From NCBI RefSeq assembly GCF_000235365.1, contig NC_016452.1, forward strand, positions 310,001 to 374,000: a stretch of DNA of 64,000 bases, written 5' to 3'. The stretch comes from Eremothecium cymbalariae DBVPG#7215 (taxonomy: Eukaryota > Ascomycota > Saccharomycetes > Saccharomycetales > Saccharomycetaceae). The notes beneath the pieces were generated by a model. It saw nothing but the letters and a program-made list of their open reading frames with translations. It was not told where the DNA came from and made no database searches. The number at the start of each line of letters is the position of its first letter. The stretch's first letter is position 1. Position numbers and translations under genes: made by a program. Of this stretch, positions 30,017 to 38,575 are shown piece after piece.

Positions 30017-31039
30017 ATGACAGCAGAACTATACAAGGATGATTATTTTGCATCTATGGAGGACCAGGTGACAGATTCACAGGTCGAGAAAATGTGGTTA
30101 ATACATGAAATTGTTAAGCCACAACTTCCGAACATTATCGATAATATTGAGATGTGCATTGAATTGCTTCTCAGTGATTCAGTATTTAAAATGCCTATTA
30201 GCAACGGAGTTGGGGATGATTCGCAACCGGTTGTAGGAGGAATATTATCTAGGCAGCGAGGTGATATAGTAGATTTCCAAGTTCTTGTGAAGTTTCCGCA
30301 ATTCCATAGAGGCAAGCCAGTAATGTACAAGATGAAAAGTATAGATGGTAGGTTCAGATTGAACCAGATTGAATCAATATGTACGTACTTGCGAGAAATA
30401 GGAGGATTGTTGGACGAGTTACAGTCACTTGAGGATGCTGATCTATTCATCAAAAAGTTTGGTATCTTACTATCTAGGCTGACCAAGGCAATAAATATCT
30501 TGGAGAACCCTCCCAGGAAATTACTATTTCCAGACGATAATAATGAAGCTGTAAAGACTATGTTTAAAGACCCCCAGAGTCTATGCGAATCGATGCATCA
30601 CCTAGTAAGCATTGAATTAGTTTTATTTAAAAACGAAATTATGATCGAATTCAGAAACTTGGTTAAAGTCACGAAACGGCCCTGGTGTCGTATTAATAAG
30701 GAAACGGGCCAATCTTTTGTCGACCAATTAAGGAACAATTTGAAGAAGCAAAGGCATGTTCCAATAAAAACCGTGATGGAGCAGGAGGGTGTACAAATCG
30801 AACAGCCATCGCTTGTAAATAGCCTAATATCACACTTGAATACGAACGGAGAGCGTACAACCCTTTCAGAGGCACAGGATTTTTTGAACAGGTGTATAAC
30901 GTTCGATGGTAAGGTGGTAATGGAGTGCGAAAAAGTATCAATAAGAACAAGCGATCCCATTTTGATCAGCGTTAGTTCTAAATTAAATGGGCTAGCTAAT
31001 AGACTAAGCACACATTATACCAATCTAAAGATTGTATAA
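30017..31039 (+). CDS. RAV2: RAVE complex subunit Rav2 (V-ATPase assembly)
   Basis: Rav2 is the Rogdi-family subunit of RAVE, which with Rav1 and Skp1 reassembles the V1 and V0 sectors of the vacuolar ATPase after glucose return. The first in-frame ATG is at 30017 (a GTG at 30008 precedes it), giving 340 residues against 351 in S. cerevisiae. Blocks supporting the call are the IVKPQLPNIIDNIEMCIELL helix near 31-50, VDFQVLVKFPQFHRGKPVMYKMK near 86-108, and the C-terminal ISVSSKLNGLANRLSTHY. The product is soluble with no membrane segment. The relative strand and place between COQ4 and SPC19 match YDR202C. It converges with SPC19 with only 62 bp between stop codons. Confidence 0.9.
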   Translation: MTAELYKDDYFASMEDQVTDSQVEKMWLIHEIVKPQLPNIIDNIEMCIELLLSDSVFKMPISNGVGDDSQPVVGGILSRQRGDIVDFQVLVKFPQFHRGKPVMYKMKSIDGRFRLNQIESICTYLREIGGLLDELQSLEDADLFIKKFGILLSRLTKAINILENPPRKLLFPDDNNEAVKTMFKDPQSLCESMHHLVSIELVLFKNEIMIEFRNLVKVTKRPWCRINKETGQSFVDQLRNNLKKQRHVPIKTVMEQEGVQIEQPSLVNSLISHLNTNGERTTLSEAQDFLNRCITFDGKVVMECEKVSIRTSDPILISVSSKLNGLANRLSTHYTNLKIV

Positions 31040-31101
31040 ATATATAGTTACATTAACACAGCAGGAAACGGTCATCAATATCTTTTCTCCCTCTTGTTCA
31101 T

Positions 31102-31581
31102 TCAGTAGCTGTCCATTTGCTGCCCCTTCAGCTCTTGTATTTGGTACTCCAAGGCTTCCTTTCTGCTTTTCAGTTCACGCAAGCGCTCCAACTCCTCGTT
31201 AGTAGACGTGCCCATCACCACCGGGTACTTTTGTATTTTGCTTACTCTACCTCCTCCGCTACCAAACCTATTATTCAAGCGCAGTTGGTTCAATTCATAT
31301 GTCTGCTGAAGCGTTGACCTCTCCCTCTCCAACTTATTCAAAGATTTCTCCAATTTATTACAAAGCTTATCAACCACCGGCTCAACATCTTCAATTAAAT
31401 CTAAACGTGCCCGCTGCAAGTCATATTCTGAAAGCAATTCAAAAACCCTCTTGGACTGCAATAATGTAGTAGTCAATCTCTTACTGTGTTTCCCTTGTTC
31501 TTTCAATCTTTCGAGCGTTCCCTGCAACAAATTAACACTGTTTTGTAACGCTAAACAGCTCTGATTCAAAGAGCCATCCAT
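31102..31581 (-). CDS. SPC19: DASH/Dam1 complex subunit Spc19
   Basis: Spc19 is one of ten subunits of the Dam1/DASH ring that couples kinetochores to spindle microtubules. The 159-residue product is nearly all helical. Coiled-coil heptads run through about 10-125, e.g. [21 protein letters not shown] near 9-29 and [27 protein letters not shown] near 73-99, followed by a second short coiled coil (about 128-155, [25 protein letters not shown]). S. cerevisiae Spc19 is 165 residues. The ATG at 31581 gives the expected N-terminus. The call relies on this profile plus synteny with YDR201W. Confidence 0.92.
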   Translation of the reverse strand: MDGSLNQSCLALQNSVNLLQGTLERLKEQGKHSKRLTTTLLQSKRVFELLSEYDLQRARLDLIEDVEPVVDKLCNKLEKSLNKLERERSTLQQTYELNQLRLNNRFGSGGGRVSKIQKYPVVMGTSTNEELERLRELKSRKEALEYQIQELKGQQMDSY

Positions 31582-31776
31582 AATCCCTATACAATCCCTA
31601 GCTATTGAAAGCTTTCACTTTATTATGGGTCAAGTTGTTTATACATCATTCAGTTCAAACCCCAGATAGACTTGATGTTGAAGAAAAAACCCGAAACTTA
31701 ACAACAAATCACAATCGCAAACACGATATCGTATTATATTGAAGGCAGTATATAGAAGGATAAAAAGGAATCATTC

Positions 31777-33234
31777 ATGATGGTTGGAGAAGATGGGAAT
31801 ACGAGATCTCGGTTGAACAGGATGAGGTCCAATTCGAAAAGCAGCGGTTCTTCAGCTCCACCATCTCCGCCAGCTTCTAATGCGCATCCCGATGGAGCTC
31901 CACCGTCTCCGAATCCAACTGTTAAGAGTGGTTGTGCAACTACAATTGTTGCAGCTCCGCCAATGCGAAACAGATATACTCATATAATTGTTCTCAAGTC
32001 TTTGAATAGCACGTTTGAAACTAAGTTTCTTGTGGTGCCCTTTAAGCCGGATGGATTGAAACTAGGAAGGCCCGTCGTTAACAACACAAATGCCAGTAAT
32101 GGAGTTAATGGAACAGAATTAAGCACTACCGCTGGTATGCCTAATGGTTCTAAAGATATACAATCCCATGTCAGACCTGATAACGGGCATTTTGACTCCC
32201 GTGTTCTTTCCCGTAACCATGCCTCCCTAAGTTGCGATCCAGAGACAGGTAAAATTTATATTCGAGATTTAAAGTCAAGCAATGGTACATTTATTAATGG
32301 TAGTCGCATAGGACAGACAGATGTGGAGCTAAAAATAGGTGATATTGTAGACTTGGGCACTGATATTGATGCAAAGTTTGAACATAGGAAAATAAGTGCC
32401 CTTGTTGAAGATATATCTGTCATTCCACTAATTCATGAAGATATTGGTGCGTTAGTAACACCTGATAACGGAAACAACAACAACGCTACACCTCTCAAGC
32501 CTCATGGAGGTACTGTTGAATCTACACATATGGCTGCGTCCAATGCACAGAGGGCTGCATTTGAGGCTGCTATGTTTGGTGATGTGAATAACTTGGATCT
32601 AGAAGAAGCTGTGCTTGGTTCAGAAACTGAAATATTGAGTGGAATATTTATTAATAATTCTATTGGCACTTCACCTAACCTAATTAATGTTATCAAAACA
32701 CTTATCACAGAACTAACCATGGAGCAGACGGAATTCCTCAAGTTGAAATCTATGGAAAATTTTCTAATAAATTTTACTAATAATCTAGAATATTTGAACA
32801 AGCTTCGCATAGAGCAAAATGATGCAAAATTGGTTCAACTACAATTCAGCTTGAAGCAGAAGCTGAGTGAAAAACATGACAAGCTGGTTAGTGAACATAG
32901 TATTCAGCTGGCGGAATTGCAAAAGGAAAATGATGAACTGAAGAAAGCTCTGGGTTCAACTGCTCAAGAGTCTAATCAAGAACTGGAAAATTTGAAGAGA
33001 CAATTGGAGGATGTTAATACAAGGTTGGAAGTTGAAAAATATAAAAATTTACAATTCTCTAAGAAGTTTGAAGAAGTCACTACATTAAGGGAACGAAAAA
33101 AGCCGTCGAGTAAATTGTCTAGACTTTTTATGGGGTTTAATTTTGATGCTAGGAGTATTATAGTAATTGGCACGGTGACTATAGGGATCTTTGCAGTAGC
33201 AGTGAAATACATAACATCGAAGGGGGAAGTATAA
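31777..33234 (+). CDS. VPS64: FHA-domain tail-anchored protein Vps64/Far10 (STRIPAK-like Far complex)
   Basis: Vps64 (Far9) and Far10 are S. cerevisiae ohnologs in the Far complex, which acts in pheromone arrest recovery and TORC2 signalling at the ER. This is the single unduplicated homologue, 485 residues (Vps64 604, Far10 478). A Ser/Pro-rich N-terminus precedes an FHA domain at about 65-215, with phosphothreonine-binding residues in SRNHAS (145-150) and SSNGTFINGSRI (167-178). A long coiled coil spans about 330-445, and a single C-terminal transmembrane helix (about 459-479) followed by KGEV makes it tail-anchored, as in the family. Start is ATG 31777, divergent from SPC19 over 195 bp. 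It is syntenic to both YDR200C and YLR238W. Confidence 0.92.
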   Translation: MMVGEDGNTRSRLNRMRSNSKSSGSSAPPSPPASNAHPDGAPPSPNPTVKSGCATTIVAAPPMRNRYTHIIVLKSLNSTFETKFLVVPFKPDGLKLGRPVVNNTNASNGVNGTELSTTAGMPNGSKDIQSHVRPDNGHFDSRVLSRNHASLSCDPETGKIYIRDLKSSNGTFINGSRIGQTDVELKIGDIVDLGTDIDAKFEHRKISALVEDISVIPLIHEDIGALVTPDNGNNNNATPLKPHGGTVESTHMAASNAQRAAFEAAMFGDVNNLDLEEAVLGSETEILSGIFINNSIGTSPNLINVIKTLITELTMEQTEFLKLKSMENFLINFTNNLEYLNKLRIEQNDAKLVQLQFSLKQKLSEKHDKLVSEHSIQLAELQKENDELKKALGSTAQESNQELENLKRQLEDVNTRLEVEKYKNLQFSKKFEEVTTLRERKKPSSKLSRLFMGFNFDARSIIVIGTVTIGIFAVAVKYITSKGEV

Positions 33235-33426
33235 TATAGTCTTGTTATTTCCTGGATTCAGCATCGTTGTATCATCACCATTATCTTTACATTAAAATTG
33301 TCATATCGTCGTTCAGACTGTTAACAGCATCATATAATCATCATTGTTGTCATTGTTATAGACATCATAGGTAGGCACTATTATCATAAGAGTATTACGA
33401 TAATTTCATGTATCACATATATAAAC

Positions 33427-33457
<31 letters not shown>

Positions 33458-33567
33458 TAGGCATATAAATGTGGTAATACATACGCTAGCGTAGATGCAG
33501 ACCTATCTACTAGACAGGTATCTAACATGCCATTTTATGCACATCGGAATAAAAATTCTAACATGCA
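33235..33567. other. Convergent 3' intergenic with ACACAT repeat
   Basis: AT-rich 333 bp between the convergent VPS64 and LIP2 genes. It contains about five ACACAT hexamer units at 33426-33459. No gene is seen. Confidence 0.6.
33426..33459 (+). repeat. (ACACAT)n hexamer microsatellite
   Basis: Roughly five tandem ACACAT units lie in the non-coding 3' gap. Confidence 0.9.
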
Positions 33568-34476
33568 TCAGTTTACATTGATCCTCTCAACTTCATCAAT
33601 ACCTAGAAGAGACGCCATTTGATCTACAAATGTTATAGCAATAGTACTGACATCGCACGTTGCATCAGGTACTTGCTGATAGATCGAAGTGGCAGTGCTA
33701 TCTGGAAGACCGCACATTTCAAAGTTGTTCATATAAGACAATTCGGGACACACGTTTATAGAAATTCCATGCGATGTAATGGACCTTCTCACATTTATTC
33801 CTATACTAGCTATCTTCTGTGTATTGTTTACCCAGACACCGGTATTTTCGTTTACCATCGCCTGCAAGTTCAAAGGATGGTTCCCCCCTTTACCTTTTGG
33901 TACATCTCTCAATGTTTTAATAATTGCTGACTCAAGGGTTGACACCAAACATCTCGCCGGGAAATTGTGGAAACTTTTCAAATCTAGTATCAAGTATGCA
34001 ACAAGTTGACCTGGTCCATGGAATGTAACTTGTCCGCCCCGTTCTACCTGCACAAACTTAGGCTTCATCATATATTTTCCTGAATTAGGAATAAAATTCT
34101 CGTAAATTTCCACCTGTTGAGATGTCATCGTTTTCTTAGTTCTTTTCCCCCCTGTGTATGTAGGTTCGAATTCAAAAGTCAGAATTGTTGGGTTGAGACT
34201 TACCACTCCAGCAGGAGAAAGACCTGCTATCTTGTCAGTTTCCTCATTAACTGCTCTAGATATTAATGACTGATTACGTTTTATTTCTAGATTTTGAAGC
34301 ACAAAACTCTCTTGTATACGTAAACCTTCTTCAAATGAATTCAATTTTCCATAGTGAAAATGCTTCAATTTGCGAGCACTATTAACTATTGGGTATGTTT
34401 TCTTTTTCAAATCTGTATGAATAGCAGAATAGCACAATTTAGAAACAGTAGGCAATAATCTAGTTCGACTATTCAT
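33568..34476 (-). CDS. LIP2: Octanoyl-[acyl carrier protein] transferase (lipoyltransferase 2), mitochondrial
   Basis: Lip2 (LipB family) transfers octanoyl from mitochondrial ACP to lipoyl domains, first to glycine cleavage H protein, as the first step of lipoate synthesis. The 302-residue product has a short basic N-terminus fit for mitochondrial import. It carries the LipB signature RGGQVTFHGPGQ (146-157), the catalytic lysine K221 in QKIASIGINVRR, and the catalytic cysteine C255 in NFEMCG. S. cerevisiae Lip2 is 328 residues. The ATG at 34476 is the first in frame. It diverges from RKM2 over 238 bp. Syntenic to YLR239C. Confidence 0.95.
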   Translation of the reverse strand: MNSRTRLLPTVSKLCYSAIHTDLKKKTYPIVNSARKLKHFHYGKLNSFEEGLRIQESFVLQNLEIKRNQSLISRAVNEETDKIAGLSPAGVVSLNPTILTFEFEPTYTGGKRTKKTMTSQQVEIYENFIPNSGKYMMKPKFVQVERGGQVTFHGPGQLVAYLILDLKSFHNFPARCLVSTLESAIIKTLRDVPKGKGGNHPLNLQAMVNENTGVWVNNTQKIASIGINVRRSITSHGISINVCPELSYMNNFEMCGLPDSTATSIYQQVPDATCDVSTIAITFVDQMASLLGIDEVERINVN

Positions 34477-34714
34477 CAGGAAAGCTTAAATCTTAACAGC
34501 AATAATCATCGTTTATTCATTTTGAGTATATTCAGTTGCCTGTATGGTTTACGTTGATGCTGCGACTTAAAATCATTGATCGAAAATTTCACACATTGTT
34601 TGCTCGAGCGTTTTCGAACAATAACCGCTTTCAATAAAACTAACGGGAGTACTAATTGATGCGTTTTATTTAATGAATTATACTGCCAAGGTATAAATAC
34701 AAGGATCTGAGATA

Positions 34715-36082
34715 ATGCCCATGAGGAAGATAGAAAACTTATTGGAATGGTTGAAGCAGGCAGAAGGTGCATTCATATCTGAAAAGATTGGGATTTTGGA
34801 AGATGATATTTTTGGTAGAGGAGTGCTCTTAGTTGATGGAAGTCTTCGTAGAAATGAGGAACTAGTATCCATTCCAAGTGAATACCAGCTTAACTTCCAT
34901 AGTGTAATTTATCATATTTCCAAATTTAATAAAAAGCTAGTTGTTCCAGGAGTTAGTTTCCCTCATGGAGAAAAGAAGGCAGATGTTAGTGCAGACGATC
35001 CGAGGATCAAGGGGTATGGTATTTTGACAACAGGAATGGTATTAAATATGAGTTCGTTTCAGCTTTTAAATTTGTATATTTTGACCGAATGGTTCTTATT
35101 AGACTTCTGGTCTGAATCTAAGATTGAATCATTTTGGCGTCCATTTTTCGATATATTTCCGATTGAGGACGACTTGAAATGTATCCCTGCATATTACAAC
35201 TGTAAGGAGCATAGTGTGAACAGGGAGCTTATTCCATACCTTTCAAATGCTACAAAAAAGCAAATGGAAAAGATTTCTCATCTTATTCTTTGGGATTGGA
35301 AGTGCATTTATGGTATTTTATCAAAATGGAATGAATTATTCAAAGATAAGAAGCTCCCGTCAGTTGCTGCTCAATACAGGTACTTTCTTCATATTTATTT
35401 TGTGATCAACTCTCGTTGTCTATACACAGAAGTTCCATTGAAGAAATCAGCTACAGATAAGTTTACGATGGTGCCCTTTGTAGACTTTATGAATCATACT
35501 CCGAAGGCAGATATGCATTGCTATCCAAGCGTGGACGAATCCAAAAAGCATCCATTTGCTATTGGCAAGTTTAGCATTAAATGTGGCAGACATGAATATA
35601 ATTTTCCTGGAGACCAGATATTTTTAAACTATGGTGCTCATTCCAATGACTTTTTGTTGAGCGAATATGGATTCACCGTTAAAGATAACGAATGGGATTT
35701 CATCGACATATCCGAGATAGTGATGGCGCTGATAGAATCTCCGAAACAAAAGGAATACTTGGTTGAACAAGGATATTGGGGGGATTATACAATTTCTAAA
35801 ACTGATATCAGCTTCAGGTTACTGGTTGCATTGGCATTAATTGTTACTGATGATTACCGATTGGTAGATAAGTATATGATGGGCTACATAACTGACGAAT
35901 ACTTTAAACCAAAATACCGTGATATGCTTATTCATATGCTTACAAGTCTTCGGAAATCATACATTGAGGCACTTAGATCATTATCTGAGCTTACAAAAGC
36001 TGATCCACTTTGCGTTGACAATGTTATCACAGTATACCATGGATACCTAAAGATCATCGATAGTCATCTACAAATATTATAA
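34715..36082 (+). CDS. RKM2: SET-domain ribosomal lysine methyltransferase Rkm2
   Basis: Rkm2 trimethylates ribosomal protein Rpl12 on Lys3 (and Lys10). The 455-residue product (479 in S. cerevisiae) has the split SET domain of the SETD6/Rubisco-methyltransferase type. The N-terminal portion includes GRGVLLVDGS-like residues near 32-41, then an inserted helical region. The SET core follows with VPFVDFMNHTPKADMHCY near 257-274 (the NH of the AdoMet pocket) and FLNYGAHSNDFLLSEYGF near 304-321, and a helical Rubis-subs-bind-like C-terminus ends the protein. It ends only 28 bp from the convergent CBS2 stop codon, so the two transcripts must share or overlap 3' signals. Syntenic to YDR198C. Confidence 0.93.
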   Translation: MPMRKIENLLEWLKQAEGAFISEKIGILEDDIFGRGVLLVDGSLRRNEELVSIPSEYQLNFHSVIYHISKFNKKLVVPGVSFPHGEKKADVSADDPRIKGYGILTTGMVLNMSSFQLLNLYILTEWFLLDFWSESKIESFWRPFFDIFPIEDDLKCIPAYYNCKEHSVNRELIPYLSNATKKQMEKISHLILWDWKCIYGILSKWNELFKDKKLPSVAAQYRYFLHIYFVINSRCLYTEVPLKKSATDKFTMVPFVDFMNHTPKADMHCYPSVDESKKHPFAIGKFSIKCGRHEYNFPGDQIFLNYGAHSNDFLLSEYGFTVKDNEWDFIDISEIVMALIESPKQKEYLVEQGYWGDYTISKTDISFRLLVALALIVTDDYRLVDKYMMGYITDEYFKPKYRDMLIHMLTSLRKSYIEALRSLSELTKADPLCVDNVITVYHGYLKIIDSHLQIL

Positions 36083-36110
36083 ACATTACAAAGTGTTTAA
36101 AAACTATAAC

Positions 36111-37229
36111 TTATAGGTATTTGTCCGACAACGCCCTGTTTTTCCCGATTAAGGCTCTGTCCTTAATAAGAGATAGCATCATTTGATTAAGAGGGCATGC
36201 AACTTTTCTATAGTTGGCTAATGAAACAAAATAACCATTCAATGAGTTCACATTTGTACTATTCAAGGCTTGAATATCTTGCTGCATTTTGGGATTAACA
36301 TGTTCCATCCACTTTACTCTCTTCCATAATGCTACACTAAGTTCATCAATGCATAGGGTCTTATTACTTTTTGGGATATTTTCAACAAATGGGTAGGCTT
36401 TTTTAAAAATGCTAATTTGTTCTTGTAGTAACGATTTAACTAAACCTTCTGTATGTTCTAATTTTAATAATTCTCCATACTTCTGGCAACCATATAAGAC
36501 GGCCAGCGGCTCAATACAAGAGGCTAGGAATAATTCCCTTAACCTAACAAGGAGAAGCTGACCGAATGGATAGAATATGGGCATTATAGTGTGATCTACA
36601 GTGTCTGACTTTAAATTGTTCAACAGTCCCAGTAAACCATTACTTTCTATCGACTCTTGTAAATATTTGACATCATCATCGTAATTATAACTAGGCAGAT
36701 TCTTTGGTATGGGGCTGATGCTTAAATGTATTGGCCCAGAGCCCATTAGTTTTACTTCAAATTCAGAAACCTTTTTCAACCGATCTTGTTGCGTTAAACC
36801 GACATACAATTGGGGTCTATCAGATGGATCCGGCCACACGTATCTGTATATATTTTCTATAAGCCCAAATTCTGGATTCAATAACAAAATCGATGAATGC
36901 GGCGTAGTGCTTTTCTTATATTTATTCAATGACATCGAAAACGACTTCCGCGATGGTTCTCCGACAATTAAATTTTCTATCTCCAGCAATCTATCAGACC
37001 CAAAAGTTGGGGGTTTGCCCGATGCCATGAATTGAATGTCACTCCTATGACCACCTGTGGTAAAACTTAATTTGGAATCATTTTGTAAAAAGCGATGAAG
37101 CTTCTTCAAGTCTTGTAAAAGTAGTACAACTTGCGGAACTTTAGGCTGTAATGACAGCTTAGCTATCTCATAAGAAACATATGATGCCACAGGTGTTGCT
37201 CCCACCGCATATACTCGAGGAATACTCAT
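36111..37229 (-). CDS. CBS2: Mitochondrial COB mRNA translational activator Cbs2
   Basis: Cbs2 sits on the matrix face of the inner membrane and activates translation of cytochrome b mRNA through its 5' leader. The 372-residue product (389 in S. cerevisiae) is recognised by its N-terminus (SIPRVYAVGATPVASY, then LQPKVPQVVLLLQDLKKLHRFLQNDSKL near 32-60) and a ketopantoate-reductase-like layout: a nucleotide-binding-like N-terminal half and a helical C-terminal half. The glycine-rich dinucleotide loop is weak here, so enzymatic activity is not claimed. The ATG at 37229 is clear. Cbs2 evolves quickly, and position (YDR197W, between RKM2 and CAB5) strengthens the call. Confidence 0.9.
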   Translation of the reverse strand: MSIPRVYAVGATPVASYVSYEIAKLSLQPKVPQVVLLLQDLKKLHRFLQNDSKLSFTTGGHRSDIQFMASGKPPTFGSDRLLEIENLIVGEPSRKSFSMSLNKYKKSTTPHSSILLLNPEFGLIENIYRYVWPDPSDRPQLYVGLTQQDRLKKVSEFEVKLMGSGPIHLSISPIPKNLPSYNYDDDVKYLQESIESNGLLGLLNNLKSDTVDHTIMPIFYPFGQLLLVRLRELFLASCIEPLAVLYGCQKYGELLKLEHTEGLVKSLLQEQISIFKKAYPFVENIPKSNKTLCIDELSVALWKRVKWMEHVNPKMQQDIQALNSTNVNSLNGYFVSLANYRKVACPLNQMMLSLIKDRALIGKNRALSDKYL

Positions 37230-37500
37230 ACAGGACCTTTAAAAAGCTTCTTCAGAAGGTCCTAGTCAACATGTAAAAAGCTCATCTTCCCATCATCATT
37301 CATTGTCTTCAATTTTCATTCTGTATTCCAACACCTAAACACCCTAAACACAAAACTTAAAACGAAGGAATATTGTGAGTGGTTCAATAACTAGTTTCAA
37401 GGATATAAAAAGAGAGGAAATTGAGAATAGATTCTATGGATACGGTTTAAGGAGTATTTAACAGGTGGCTGAGCAAACAAGGTTGTTTAGTTCAAAAAAA

Positions 37501-38364
37501 ATGCTTGTTGTTGGGTTGACAGGCGGAATTGCCTGTGGGAAATCGACAGTTTCGAAGAGATTTCGAGAACGGTACAAGATCCCTATAATCGATGCAGATT
37601 TTATTGCCAGGGAGATTATGGAACCTGGTGAATGTACATATCAAAAGGTTGTTGAGAGATTCCAGGATAAGGTACCGGATCTTGTCTTTGCGAATGGTGG
37701 ATTGAATAGACCTGCCTTAGGGGCTTGGGTATTTGCTCATCCGGATGAGCGCAAGGCATTGAATAGCATTACGCATCCTGAGATTAGGCGGAGGATTTTG
37801 TTTAGAATTTTGGCTTGTTACCTGAAGATGTATCCAATGTGTGTCTTGGATATTCCGTTGTTATTTGAGGCAGGGATGGACATATTTTGTGGGGTAACCA
37901 TTAGTGTGGTTTGTGATCAAAAGACGCAGGTTGAAAGGTTAATGGTTCGAAATCCTGAACTAACTAGGGAACAAGCGTTGGACAGAATTGGTTCCCAGAT
38001 GTCCATCGAGGAAAGAATTGAAAGATCTGATTATGTGATTAAGAACAATGGGAATTTGGAGACACTCTACGGGTCTGTGGACAGTGTCGTTACATATGTC
38101 AAACCATTTATTTTCAGTGTTATATTGCACTATTTTTTGCCTTTTGGTATAATATCTGCACTATCTGTGATGTTATCTAAAACATACAAGAACCGGATTG
38201 CTAGTTCAGCAAGCTTCAGGAGACGCGATAGGAATAAGAAGAAAGAGGATAAGCTAAAGAAGAAAATGGCTAAGGTGAATAAGAAAACTGCAATCAAGGA
38301 CAAAAAGAAGGCGTCGAAGGGAGAGAAAAAGAAGCGCATGTCATTTTTCAAGGTTTTTGGCTAA
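37501..38364 (+). CDS. CAB5: Dephospho-CoA kinase with basic C-terminal extension
   Basis: Cab5 phosphorylates dephospho-CoA in the last step of CoA synthesis; in yeast it is part of the CoA-synthesising complex at mitochondria. The ATG at 37501 gives MLVVGLTGGIACGKSTVSKRF, identical in design to the S. cerevisiae start; the frame upstream begins only with GTG. The P-loop is GLTGGIACGKST (5-16), followed by DADFIARE near 32-39 and the LDIPLLFEAG lid block near 118-127. The product is 287 residues against 241. The extra part is a C-terminal tail after a hydrophobic segment (about 205-222): from about residue 240 nearly half the residues are lysine, ending FFKVFG. Whether this tail is translated as a stable part of the enzyme is not known. 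Syntenic to YDR196C. Confidence 0.94.
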   Translation: MLVVGLTGGIACGKSTVSKRFRERYKIPIIDADFIAREIMEPGECTYQKVVERFQDKVPDLVFANGGLNRPALGAWVFAHPDERKALNSITHPEIRRRILFRILACYLKMYPMCVLDIPLLFEAGMDIFCGVTISVVCDQKTQVERLMVRNPELTREQALDRIGSQMSIEERIERSDYVIKNNGNLETLYGSVDSVVTYVKPFIFSVILHYFLPFGIISALSVMLSKTYKNRIASSASFRRRDRNKKKEDKLKKKMAKVNKKTAIKDKKKASKGEKKKRMSFFKVFG

Positions 38365-38575
38365 GAAACATTATATTTAGTTTTTTGTGATTAGTGGATA
38401 GATACTATTAAATATTTCTCTTGGTGTCTGTATGTATGCTTGGGTACTGTAAACTAACGATTTATACATCGAGTTTCGTTATTGAGGTACAATACACAGA
38501 GTGTCAAAGTGAAAGTCAAATGCAAGTGGGGGGTGTTATTTTTGGAGGATGTGGAGAAGTTGATGACAACAACAA

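Noticed and set aside
38425..38465. GTATGT followed by AACTAAC downstream of CAB5
   Set aside because: The two are only about 15-20 nt apart and lie in the 3' gap, too short for a yeast intron and with no exon to join.
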